Below are positions 6,961-14,043 of a stretch of 19,040 nt of DNA, piece after piece; position 1 is the first letter of the stretch; each line of letters opens with the position of its first letter. The notes beneath the pieces were generated by a model. The model was not told the origin of the DNA. It did no database searches and saw nothing but the letters and a program-made list of their open reading frames with translations. The position numbers and the translations under genes were made by a program. Origin of the DNA: Megasphaera hominis (lineage in GTDB: Bacteria > Bacillota > Negativicutes > Veillonellales > Megasphaeraceae); NCBI RefSeq assembly GCF_014269395.1, contig NZ_JACOGK010000043.1:1-19040 (forward strand), written 5' to 3'.

Positions 6961-8784
6961 ATGAGACGAAAAGGTACGAAAATCTTGGCAATGTGCGTAT
7001 TGGCTGGCCTCTTTAGTGGCACGCTTCTAGGCGCCCAGGGAGCTGCCATTACAGATAGGACCGTCCTGAATGACTTATCCGTCGTCCCACGGCAGACGAT
7101 GACCGATGCCAACGCCGTGCAGCCCGTCACGACGACACCAGCCCTGCGCCTGCAGGTTACGGACGCGGCACTCCATGCAGCAGGCTTTCCCTTTACAGCA
7201 GCCTACCGGCCCATTTACGTCTATGGTCAAGCCGTCACGGGTGAACAAGACGTGACGGGCCAGAACGTGATCGTCCAAGGCGGCTCCCTGGCCGGTGTCA
7301 TCGCCGGTGTCAGTACGGGCGGTGCTGTCCGGGACAACAACCTGACTGTAGAAAAGGGCAGCTTCGGCACCCTCAGCGGTGGCAATAGCCTGGCCGGTCC
7401 GGCTACTATCAATCGCGTAATCCTCAAGGGCGACGCCCTGGCCGGCACAGTCTATGGCGGTAAAACGGAAAGAGGCTATGTCAGCGGCAATCGCGTCACT
7501 GTCACCGGTGCTACAGCGACAACTGTATACGGTGGCCAAAGCCAGAACGGCGGAATGATTGCCAATGCCGTTCACGTAAGCGACGAAGCCAAGACGGCCT
7601 ACGTCTATGGCGGCCGCAGCGAAAGCGGTGCCGTCCGTTCATCCGTCGTTACCTTCAGCGACAGTACAGCCCTGACCCTCGTCGGTGGCCGCAGCGCTTC
7701 CGGTGACGTCTTGAATAATCGTGTCACCCTGACTGATGGCACGGTCCGTCAATACATCTTAGGCGGCCAGAGTGAAGACGGCCTGGTCAAACGCAATCAG
7801 GTCATCCTGGAAGAAGGTACTGTCAATACTGCTACAGGCGGGCAAAGCGAAAACGGCCAGGCTGTGAGCAATATTGCCGTCCTCAACGGCGCCACCGTCT
7901 CTGGCGCACTCATTGGCGGCTGGTCCGGGTCGGAAAAAGCCGAAAAAAACTGCGCTATCCTGAAAAGCGGCACGGCCCGGGAAATTACAGGTGGCCAAAG
8001 CCTTACGGGGACAGGTGTCCATAATATAGCAGCCATCGACGGCGGCACCATCCTGCGCGGCGCATACGGCGCCAGAGGCCTAACAGCCGATCTCAGTCAT
8101 AACGAAGTCGCCCTGCGTGGCGGACACAGCCCTATTATCTACGGTGCCTGGGCAGAAAAAAGTGGCAACGTATCAGACAATACAGTTTTCCTGGAAAAAG
8201 GAACCTTCCAATACGTTGCTGCCGCAAAAACTGACGACGGTACAGCCCGGGACAACACGGTCATTTGGCGCGGTGGCAACTTCAAGCACTATAATAAAAT
8301 GGGGGACTGGACAGTCCTGGCCGGGGCCAGCATGCCCTCTGCGTCGGCAGGAGAAGCGATTGATAACAAACTCTTCCTGCACGTTACCAACCGCCGCGTC
8401 GACCTCCTCACAGGCTTCCAACGCATTTACGTTCACATTCCGGCCAACACCGCAGCCGGCGACACGATCCTTACCCTTACAGGGAAAGACACACCGACAG
8501 ACCTGCGCCATGCCCACGTTTATGTGACCTTGGACAACGCGAGCCAGCTCAAGCCGGGCGATTCCGTCCGCATCCTTTATAACCCGGCCGGCCTGGTCAC
8601 CGAAGAAACTACCTTGGGCACGTACGCAGAAGCCGGTGCAGACACAGCCAAACTGCAAGTCCGCCTGAGCGATGCCCACACCATTACGGCTACGGTCATT
8701 CGCGCCGCCTCGCCTGACAAAGGCAGCAAGGCACAGGAACCGATACCGGAGGGTATGCTGGAACAACAAATAATCGAAGAATAA
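6961..8784 (+). CDS. Exported beta-helix repeat protein without membrane barrel
   Basis: This 607-residue protein has an N-terminal signal peptide (basic start MRRKG, hydrophobic core 8-24, likely cleavage near residue 28). Residues 108-438 consist of 13 imperfect repeats of 25 or 26 residues following roughly G-T/S-x-x-x-x-Y/I-GG-x-S-x-x-G-x-V-x-x-N-x-V-x-L, and a further 26-residue unit precedes them at 82-107. Such glycine turns and alternating hydrophobics fit a right-handed parallel beta-helix as found in autotransporter passengers. The C-terminal 170 residues are non-repetitive and end in acidic residues, with no beta-barrel and no terminal aromatic residue for outer-membrane assembly. 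AAGGAG at 6948-6953 sets the start, and a terminator follows the gene, so it is monocistronic. Adhesion or surface attachment is a guess; the family is not recognised. Confidence 0.8.
   Translation: MRRKGTKILAMCVLAGLFSGTLLGAQGAAITDRTVLNDLSVVPRQTMTDANAVQPVTTTPALRLQVTDAALHAAGFPFTAAYRPIYVYGQAVTGEQDVTGQNVIVQGGSLAGVIAGVSTGGAVRDNNLTVEKGSFGTLSGGNSLAGPATINRVILKGDALAGTVYGGKTERGYVSGNRVTVTGATATTVYGGQSQNGGMIANAVHVSDEAKTAYVYGGRSESGAVRSSVVTFSDSTALTLVGGRSASGDVLNNRVTLTDGTVRQYILGGQSEDGLVKRNQVILEEGTVNTATGGQSENGQAVSNIAVLNGATVSGALIGGWSGSEKAEKNCAILKSGTAREITGGQSLTGTGVHNIAAIDGGTILRGAYGARGLTADLSHNEVALRGGHSPIIYGAWAEKSGNVSDNTVFLEKGTFQYVAAAKTDDGTARDNTVIWRGGNFKHYNKMGDWTVLAGASMPSASAGEAIDNKLFLHVTNRRVDLLTGFQRIYVHIPANTAAGDTILTLTGKDTPTDLRHAHVYVTLDNASQLKPGDSVRILYNPAGLVTEETTLGTYAEAGADTAKLQVRLSDAHTITATVIRAASPDKGSKAQEPIPEGMLEQQIIEE
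7282..8274 (+). repeat. Thirteen protein-level repeats encoding beta-helix turns
   Basis: The repeats encode turns of 25, 25, 26, 25, 26, 25, 26, 25, 26, 25, 26, 26 and 25 residues. DNA identity between units is low, so the array is old and under protein-level selection rather than a recent tandem duplication. The conserved core is GGxS, then G, then N followed by alternating hydrophobics. Confidence 0.75.
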
Positions 8785-8790
8785 TGTAAG

Positions 8791-8836
8791 AAAAAACTGC
8801 CCAGCCTGCAGGATCGTGCATGACTGGGCAGTTTTT
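8791..8836 (+). terminator. Intrinsic terminator after the beta-helix gene
   Basis: AAAAACTGCCCAG at 8792-8804 pairs perfectly with CTGGGCAGTTTTT at 8824-8836. The flanking A and T runs would allow it to work in either direction. Confidence 0.93.
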
Positions 8837-8947
8837 GTGTGTTTCACATAAGCTTTAGTTAATAAAAAGGAAATCCTCCTGCAGGTGTCGAATAGTCTAC
8901 ATAAATGACAACGGTATTTTTTTCTTATGCCACGGAGGAGGAGCTGT

Positions 8948-9526
8948 ATGCGGAAGATATTCCTTGCCTTTTTTCTATTCTGTAGTCTGGCTTTAGGCTT
9001 TGTACCGGGAGGCATACCACCTGTTCAGGCCGCGTATGGCGGCGCCCCACAGCTGGTACAGATTGCCGACCTGCAATACAAGGATTTCTACTATGCCGTC
9101 TGGGCCCATGGAGGCGCGACGGGCTCACGTTTGGAATTCAAATACCTGGGCAGTACTCCCTATGTGCGTGGACAGTCCTACGACGCCTATGCCTTCGGTG
9201 CCCGCTGGCAAGATGCACCTGGTGTACACGGAGCCATGATCAGTGCCTATACCAACAAGGCCGGCGCCGTTTCTAAGCTCACCATTACTGCCAACAATGA
9301 TATTCCCCTTTCCCGTGTCGAAGCCTACGCAGCCGCTGCCGTAATCATGGGTACCTTGGGTGTGGACGATAGTGCCGCCCAGCGCCTGGTGAACCAACTG
9401 CGCGACGGCAATATGCCCGGTCTCCTGACCATTTGGAACGCTGCAGGAAACAGGCGCATCGTCATTACGCAAGAAATTATGGCGCCCAATATCTTAAATC
9501 TGCGCATGACAGCCTATAACCGCTGA
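8948..9526 (+). CDS. Secreted protein of unknown function (192 residues)
   Basis: This gene encodes a small exported protein. Residues 1 to about 29 form a signal peptide (MRKIF start, long Phe/Leu-rich core, VQA cleavage site). The mature part begins with aromatic residues (YKDFYYAVW, QSYDAYAFG), a composition that suggests beta strands. It then has an Ala-rich segment (VEAYAAAAVIMGTLG) and a charged helix-like stretch, and it ends with alternating residues that could form strands. I recognise no catalytic motif, no cysteine in the mature part, and no lipobox. The start at 8948 is chosen over an in-frame ATG at 8927 because GGAGGAGG at 8933-8940 would otherwise lie inside the gene. It sits between two terminators and is therefore probably transcribed alone, although no convincing promoter is visible in the 110-bp gap upstream. 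Confidence 0.75.
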   Translation: MRKIFLAFFLFCSLALGFVPGGIPPVQAAYGGAPQLVQIADLQYKDFYYAVWAHGGATGSRLEFKYLGSTPYVRGQSYDAYAFGARWQDAPGVHGAMISAYTNKAGAVSKLTITANNDIPLSRVEAYAAAAVIMGTLGVDDSAAQRLVNQLRDGNMPGLLTIWNAAGNRRIVITQEIMAPNILNLRMTAYNR

Positions 9527-9556
9527 GACGCTGACTACATGCCAATGCCTTTATAC

Positions 9557-9604
9557 AGCAGCCTTTTTGTCACTCCTATACAGACAAAGAGGCTGCTCTT
9601 TTTC
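9557..9604. terminator. Bidirectional terminator between convergent genes
   Basis: AGCAGCCTTTTTGTC at 9557-9571 pairs with 9583-9597 with a single mismatch. A T-rich run follows, and the structure lies between the secreted-protein gene and the oppositely oriented LysR gene. Confidence 0.88.
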
Positions 9605-9606
9605 GT

Positions 9607-10521
9607 TTAGTATGAATCGTCGCCTGTGTAGGCTTCACTGCGATTCGCTCCATACATGGCGATAAGCTTTTTGCGGAAAAGATTCGCTATAGGCGAGAAG
9701 ACCTGATATTTTTTCCAGATAATGTACATTTTGACCTCTAAGGCCGGTTCCAGAGGCCGGAAGGTCAGGCCTGTTTCTTCACTTGTATTGGCCAGGTGTT
9801 CAAAGGTAAGGAGCGATCCCAGTCCCTGGCGGACGCAAATGGTGCCGTTGTAGGCCAGATTGTCCGTACCGATGAAGCGGAGCTGGTCTGTTTTTTCGCC
9901 GCACCAAAGGGGCATGTCAAAGCGGATGCATTGCGGCGAGCAGATGAGATCCTCGTCCAGGAGATCGTCTACCGTGATGGCAGTCTTGGCGGCTAAGGGA
10001 TGGTCCTTTTGCATGACGAGCCCCCAACGGTCTGTGCCGGGGAAGATGAGGTAATTGTATTTTGAGAGATCCGGCGGTTCGGCAATGACGGCAAAGTCCA
10101 GCAGCCCCCGGTCTAACCGTTCTGCCAAGGGATCCGTGTCGGCACTAAACAGGTGGAAGCGAAAGCGCGGATACGTAAGGCGAAATTCCTTAATGGCCTG
10201 GGCCAGGTAGGCGATGAGGTGTGATTCGGCACAGCCAATGGACACGTCGCCACCTGTGATTTCGTCCAAGGCAGCAAATTCATCCTCCGTCTTATCTACC
10301 ATTTCCAATATATCTTCAGCACGGTTGCGCAGCATCATGCCGGCGTCTGTGAGAATGAGACCTGCCCGCGTGCGGCGAAATAACTCATGATGCAGATCCG
10401 TTTCCAGTTCCTTCATTTGCTTGGACAAAGCCGATTGGGAGACATGCAGCTTTTGCGCTGCTCTGGTCATATTTCCTTCGCGGGCAATTTCTACAAAATA
10501 CCGTAAGAGCCTGATTTCCAT
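9607..10521 (-). CDS. LysR-family transcriptional regulator
   Basis: This 304-residue protein has the standard LysR length and layout. Residues 1-60 form the winged helix-turn-helix, with the diagnostic MTRAAQKLHVSQSALSKQM stretch and LFRRTRAGLILTDAG in the wing and linker; the remaining 220 residues are the periplasmic-binding-like effector domain. The start is the ATG at 10521, with AAAGGAAG about 8 bases before it on the minus strand; a GTG three codons upstream is too close to that site. The gene is divergent from the run beginning with the 75-residue protein, and the two promoters appear to share their -35 region. By family precedent it should control those genes and itself, with a small-molecule inducer that cannot be inferred from sequence. 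Confidence 0.92.
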   Translation of the reverse strand: MEIRLLRYFVEIAREGNMTRAAQKLHVSQSALSKQMKELETDLHHELFRRTRAGLILTDAGMMLRNRAEDILEMVDKTEDEFAALDEITGGDVSIGCAESHLIAYLAQAIKEFRLTYPRFRFHLFSADTDPLAERLDRGLLDFAVIAEPPDLSKYNYLIFPGTDRWGLVMQKDHPLAAKTAITVDDLLDEDLICSPQCIRFDMPLWCGEKTDQLRFIGTDNLAYNGTICVRQGLGSLLTFEHLANTSEETGLTFRPLEPALEVKMYIIWKKYQVFSPIANLFRKKLIAMYGANRSEAYTGDDSY

Positions 10522-10558
10522 GAACGTCACTTCCTTTTCTAATTTTCCCTATAGGAAT

Positions 10559-10587
10559 AATATAATATGAGAAATGCATGTTAGCAA
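10559..10587 (-). promoter_or_regulatory. Candidate LysR gene promoter
   Basis: On the minus strand TTGCTA (10587-10582) and TATATT (10564-10559) are 17 bases apart. Its -35 hexamer overlaps the -35 of the opposite promoter, a layout common in LysR-regulated divergent pairs. Confidence 0.5.
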
Positions 10588-10610
10588 TACCTTGGCTCCT
10601 GTTTTATACT
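10581..10610 (+). promoter_or_regulatory. Candidate promoter of the redox gene cluster
   Basis: TTAGCA at 10581-10586 and TATACT at 10605-10610 are 18 bases apart. The -35 departs from consensus, as expected for an activator-dependent promoter. The start would be near 10617, giving a leader of about 85 bases before the ATG at 10701. Confidence 0.5.
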
Positions 10611-10631
10611 ATTGCCATGGAACTATATGAG

Positions 10632-10674
10632 CCGATACGGACTTCGCCTGGCTGGCAGAAGCGGTCTGTATCGG
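10632..10674 (+). repeat. Leader hairpin ahead of the 75-residue protein gene
   Basis: CCGATACGGAC at 10632-10642 pairs with GTCTGTATCGG (10664-10674) with one mismatch, and an inner CTTC/GAAG helix extends it. No T-run follows, so it is unlikely to be a terminator. It may stabilise the transcript or be a protein-binding inverted repeat. Confidence 0.55.
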
Positions 10675-10700
10675 ATAAGTTACCCAAGGGAGGTGCGGCC

Positions 10701-10928
10701 ATGGCAGAGGCGACAGATTTCTTAGCCATGCTGAAGGAAAACCTGCAGGACATGGGCTGCAGCGATGCAGAAGTTGCTGTCTGCCTGGAGCTGGCGAAAA
10801 GGAAAAACCGGACCGCCCTGCGCCGGCAGCTTCTGGCACACCAGCGCAGCCTCCGCAAAGCCTTGCACGACCAACAAGCAAAACTGGATTGCTTAGATTT
10901 CTTATTATATAAAATCGGAGGTACATAA
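10701..10928 (+). CDS. Small helical protein resembling the C-terminal part of MerR regulators
   Basis: This 75-residue protein is predicted to be almost entirely helical. Its second half, RQLLAHQRSLRKALHDQQ followed by AKLDCLDFLLYKI, resembles the dimerisation helix and C-terminal end of MerR-type regulators, but there is no DNA-binding domain before it. The start at 10701 has a strong GGGAGGTG site upstream; an in-frame ATG at 10578 would lie upstream of the predicted transcription start, so the longer reading is unlikely. The ribosome site of the following hydrolase lies within its last codons, and only one base separates its stop from the next start, so the two are translationally coupled. 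A regulatory or partner-binding role is inference; no function is established from the sequence. Confidence 0.75.
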   Translation: MAEATDFLAMLKENLQDMGCSDAEVAVCLELAKRKNRTALRRQLLAHQRSLRKALHDQQAKLDCLDFLLYKIGGT

Positions 10929-10929
10929 T

Positions 10930-12090
10930 ATGACACTGGGGAAAAAGAAAAAGGCCATTCTCACAGCGGCCGTCTTTGCAGGTCTCATTTTCATGGTAGG
11001 AGGGAATACGATGGCACACGCAGCAACACCGGTAACAGAATTAGCACAGGCATCACAGATGAAGCGGTCCACAATTACGCCGCTTACCAACGACAGCCGT
11101 GTCTTCAAGTTAGATAAGGACATTGAAACAGCGAAGGTAACCTTCGACAACCGCTATGGCTATACCGTAGCAGGGCACCTGTATTTGCCGAAAAACTTCG
11201 ACGCCCACAAGCAGTATCCGGCTGTCGTCATTTCCGGTCCCTTTGGCGCCGTAAAGGAACAGGTCAGCGGCCTCTACGCCCAGGAACTGGCCAAACAGGG
11301 CTTTGTCACCGTCGCCTTTGATCCGTCCATGACCGGCGAAAGCAGTGGTACACGCCGCAACATGGGCTCGCCGGATATCTTTACAGAAGACTTTAGCGCC
11401 GCCGTCGACTTCGTGAGCAACCTGAAATTCGTCAATCCCGGCGAAATCGGTGCCCTCGGTATTTGCGGCCTTTCAGGCATGGCACTTACGGCTGCTGCCA
11501 ACGACACGCGTATCAAGGCAGTGGCCACATCGGCTATGTACGACATGTCTGAAAGTATCAGCGACCACTACAAAGGAGCCTATTATACGCCGGAACAACG
11601 GCAGATCGTAAAACATCACTTGGCCAAGCTGCGCGATGCCGAAGCGAAAAGCGGCGAAGCCATCCGTGGTGCTCACGAATTGGGCGTCAATGCCGACGGC
11701 ACAGTCCAAACCTTCGACGTCATGTTCCCGGACCAGCTGCCTAAAGACGCAGATCCTGTCACGACGGAATTCTACAACTACTACGTCGGCCGGGCTTACC
11801 ATCCCCGTGCCATCAACTCCAACACCTCAGCCTGGGACTCGACCACACCGTACGGCTTCTTCAATTTCAATCTCATGGAAAATATCGATGAAATCAGCCC
11901 GCGGCCGGTGCTTCTCATTACAGGCGAAAAAGCCCATTCCAAATACTTTGCTGATGAAGTCTACGAAAAACTAAAAGCACCGAAGGAGGAAATCGTCGTA
12001 CCCGGCGCTACCCACACCGACCTCTACGACCAAATGGACAAAATCCCCTTCGCAAAATTGGCTGCATTCTACAAAGAAAATCTAAAATAA
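10930..12090 (+). CDS. Exported alpha/beta hydrolase with Cys at the nucleophile position
   Basis: This 386-residue protein starts with a signal peptide (GKKKK, hydrophobic core 10-25, AHA cleavage near residue 31), so it should act in the periplasm. The fold is an alpha/beta hydrolase: GYTVAGHLYLP opens the domain, ISGPFG (101-106) fits the oxyanion loop, and GALGICGLSGMAL holds the nucleophile elbow. At the place of the usual GxSxG serine it has Cys179, as in dienelactone hydrolase. Glu333 in ITGEKAHS and His362 in VPGATHTDLYD complete a plausible triad. It belongs to a group often placed beside flavin reductases and aldo/keto reductases. GGAGGT, 7 bases upstream, sets the start, and the gene is coupled to the one before. 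The substrate is unknown. Confidence 0.82.
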   Translation: MTLGKKKKAILTAAVFAGLIFMVGGNTMAHAATPVTELAQASQMKRSTITPLTNDSRVFKLDKDIETAKVTFDNRYGYTVAGHLYLPKNFDAHKQYPAVVISGPFGAVKEQVSGLYAQELAKQGFVTVAFDPSMTGESSGTRRNMGSPDIFTEDFSAAVDFVSNLKFVNPGEIGALGICGLSGMALTAAANDTRIKAVATSAMYDMSESISDHYKGAYYTPEQRQIVKHHLAKLRDAEAKSGEAIRGAHELGVNADGTVQTFDVMFPDQLPKDADPVTTEFYNYYVGRAYHPRAINSNTSAWDSTTPYGFFNFNLMENIDEISPRPVLLITGEKAHSKYFADEVYEKLKAPKEEIVVPGATHTDLYDQMDKIPFAKLAAFYKENLK

Positions 12091-12096
12091 GACACG

Positions 12097-12127
12097 AGCT
12101 TCCACATGGATGTTTAGGGTGGAAGCT
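12097..12127 (+). repeat. Intergenic hairpin before the flavoprotein gene
   Basis: AGCTTCCAC at 12097-12105 pairs perfectly with GTGGAAGCT at 12119-12127 around a 13-base loop. Only a weak ATTTCT follows, so it may act as an attenuator or as an RNA-stability element that separates expression of the hydrolase from that of the downstream gene. Confidence 0.6.
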
Positions 12128-12151
12128 ATTTCTACTAAGGAGCTGAAAACC

Positions 12152-12727
12152 TTGAAACTACTCGCACTTAACGGCAGTGCCCGCAAAGACGGCAACACAG
12201 CCATCCTTCTCAATACGGTCCTCGACGTGGCCCGTGCGGCAGGCGTCGAAACAGAACTCATCCAATTCGGCGGCACCATCATCGAACCGTGCAAGGCCTG
12301 TTGGGCCTGTGGCGGCAAGAAAAACTGCGTCCACCAAAACGACAGCTTCCACGACGTCTTTGAAAAGGTCGTGGCTGCCGACGGCCTGCTCCTAGGCTCG
12401 CCTGTCTATTCGGCCAACGTATCTGCCAATATGCAAGCCTTCCTCAAACGGGCGGCTGTCGTCGCCGACATGAACCCGGGCCTCTTGACGCATAAAGCCG
12501 GTGCCGCCGTCGCCGCTGCCCGCCGGGGTGGTGCCCTCAACGCCATCGATACGATGAATCATTTCTTCCTCAATCACGAAATGTTCGTCGCCGGCTCTAC
12601 ATACTGGAACATGGTCTATGGCCAGCTTCCGGGCGATGTTAATCAAGACGCTGAGGGCCTGGCCAACATGAAAAACCTGGGTCAAAACCTCGTATTTCTG
12701 CTGAAATTGCTGGAAAAAGCAAAATAG
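12152..12727 (+). CDS. NAD(P)H-dependent FMN reductase / flavodoxin-fold oxidoreductase
   Basis: This protein of 191 residues has the flavodoxin-like fold of the FMN-reductase family: it starts MKLLALNGSARKDGNT, where the NGSxRxxGNT loop binds the FMN phosphate, and continues with GSPVYSANVSANMQAF, the second flavin-binding loop. The CKACWACGGKKNC segment (about residues 49-61) is a cysteine-rich insert common in the iron-sulfur flavoprotein-like and NADPH-dependent reductase group, and could hold a metal or disulfide. I prefer a TTG start at 12152, because AAGGAG at 12137-12142 is correctly spaced and homologues start with MKLLALNGS; the in-frame ATG at 12110 lies within a hairpin and has no ribosome site. 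It probably reduces quinones, flavins or a small electrophile. It lies in the same run as the hydrolase and the aldo/keto reductase. Confidence 0.87.
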   Translation: MKLLALNGSARKDGNTAILLNTVLDVARAAGVETELIQFGGTIIEPCKACWACGGKKNCVHQNDSFHDVFEKVVAADGLLLGSPVYSANVSANMQAFLKRAAVVADMNPGLLTHKAGAAVAAARRGGALNAIDTMNHFFLNHEMFVAGSTYWNMVYGQLPGDVNQDAEGLANMKNLGQNLVFLLKLLEKAK

Positions 12728-12772
12728 TACAAGACCTGGCTGTGTTGGTTAGGTGTACGACACACTCGAATA

Positions 12773-12781
12773 TGTTATACT
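12773..12781 (+). promoter_or_regulatory. Candidate extended -10 promoter of the aldo/keto reductase
   Basis: TGTTATACT fits an extended -10 element and matches the elements at 264 and 6884. It would allow the aldo/keto reductase to be transcribed independently of the genes upstream. No clear -35 is seen. Confidence 0.4.
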
Positions 12782-12845
12782 ATGAGTACCTTTTCAGTGC
12801 CACGCAGAGGCACGTGATTTTGTCTACTTTGGGAGGGAAACTATC

Positions 12846-13982
12846 ATGGAAAATATCTTTACGAGCAAGAAAAAACTGGGCTTTGGCCTCATGCGCCTGC
12901 CACTCCTTGACGCGAACGACGCCGGCAGCATCGACCTGGAAACGACGAAAAAAATGGTCGACGCATTTATGGAACGGGGCTTTACGTACTTCGACACGGC
13001 TTGGATGTATTGCAACTTCAAAAGCGAAAACGCCGCCAAAGAAGCCCTCGTCGACCGTCACCCCCGCGACACCTTCACCTTGGCCACGAAGCTTCACGCC
13101 GGCTACCTGAAGACCAAAGAAGACCGGGACCGCATCTTCAACGAACAACTCAAAAAAACCGGTGCCGGCTATTTCGATTATTACCTCCTGCACGACATGG
13201 GCGCCGGCCATTACGAAATCTACACCAAGCTGGACTGCTTCAACTGGCTCGCCGAAAAGAAACGGCAAGGACTGGTGAAGCATATGGGCTTTTCCTTCCA
13301 CGATAATGCTGATTTCCTCGACAAAGTCCTGACGGAACACCCGGAAATCGAATTCGTCCAGCTCCAGCTGAACTACCTCGACTGGGATAGCGATGGCATT
13401 CAGTCCCATCAATGCTACGACGTAGCTACGAAGCACGGCAAACCGGTCATCGTCATGGAACCTGTCAAAGGCGGTACCTTGGCCCATGTACCGGAAAAAG
13501 TAGCCCAAGCCTTCAAAGCCTGTCATCCGGACCTGTCCATTCCTTCGTGGGCCATCCGTTTTGCTGCCTCCCGGCCAAACGTCAAGATCGTCCTCAGCGG
13601 CATGAGCAACCTGGAACAACTCGAAGACAATATGAGCTACATGGAAGACTTCGTCCCCTTGAATGGAGCAGAAGAGGAAATCATCGCCAACGCTGTGAAG
13701 ACAATCAATGAAAGTATTGCCATCGCCTGCACAGGCTGTTCCTACTGCGCTCCAGGCTGTCCCATGCACATTGCCATTCCGAAGTATTTCTCCTTATATA
13801 ATACGGAAAAACAAGAACTGGCCACCAAAGCCTGGACACCGCAAGGCGAATACTACGAACGCCTGACCCATACCTTCGGCAAAGCCAGCGACTGCATCGA
13901 ATGCGGCCAGTGCGAAGGCGTCTGTCCCCAGCACCTGCCCATTATAGAAGACCTCAAACTGGTAGCCAAGGAATTCGAGTAA
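12846..13982 (+). CDS. Aldo/keto reductase with C-terminal 2x[4Fe-4S] ferredoxin-like domain
   Basis: This 378-residue cytoplasmic protein joins an aldo/keto reductase barrel (about residues 1-285) to a ferredoxin-like tail. The catalytic tetrad is intact: Asp50, Tyr55, Lys82 and His116. The tail carries Cys295, 298, 301 and 305, then Cys350, 353, 356 and 360; each set has the CxxCxxCxxxC spacing of a 4Fe-4S cluster. This architecture is widespread in anaerobes and suggests carbonyl reduction linked to low-potential electron carriers as well as NAD(P)H; the substrate is not known. GGAGG at 12832-12836 sets the start. The gene follows the flavoprotein by 118 bases, which contain a candidate promoter, and it ends at a strong terminator, so it is the last gene of the LysR-linked cluster. 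Confidence 0.92.
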   Translation: MENIFTSKKKLGFGLMRLPLLDANDAGSIDLETTKKMVDAFMERGFTYFDTAWMYCNFKSENAAKEALVDRHPRDTFTLATKLHAGYLKTKEDRDRIFNEQLKKTGAGYFDYYLLHDMGAGHYEIYTKLDCFNWLAEKKRQGLVKHMGFSFHDNADFLDKVLTEHPEIEFVQLQLNYLDWDSDGIQSHQCYDVATKHGKPVIVMEPVKGGTLAHVPEKVAQAFKACHPDLSIPSWAIRFAASRPNVKIVLSGMSNLEQLEDNMSYMEDFVPLNGAEEEIIANAVKTINESIAIACTGCSYCAPGCPMHIAIPKYFSLYNTEKQELATKAWTPQGEYYERLTHTFGKASDCIECGQCEGVCPQHLPIIEDLKLVAKEFE

Positions 13983-14006
13983 ATTAATCCTATCGTCATA
14001 CACTTC

Positions 14007-14043
14007 AGCACCTGTCTTAATTGAGACAGGTGCTAATTTTTTT
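14007..14043 (+). terminator. Intrinsic terminator after the aldo/keto reductase
   Basis: AGCACCTGTCT at 14007-14017 pairs perfectly with 14024-14034 around a 6-base loop, followed by AA and seven T residues. Confidence 0.96.

Noticed and set aside
8837..8947. Promoter for the small secreted protein
   Set aside because: I looked for -35/-10 pairs in this gap and found no combination with acceptable hexamers and spacing, so none is reported.
10578..10700. N-terminal extension of the 75-residue protein from an ATG at 10578
   Set aside because: The extension would lie over the predicted promoter and leader hairpin, has no ribosome site, and the internal ATG at 10701 has a strong one.
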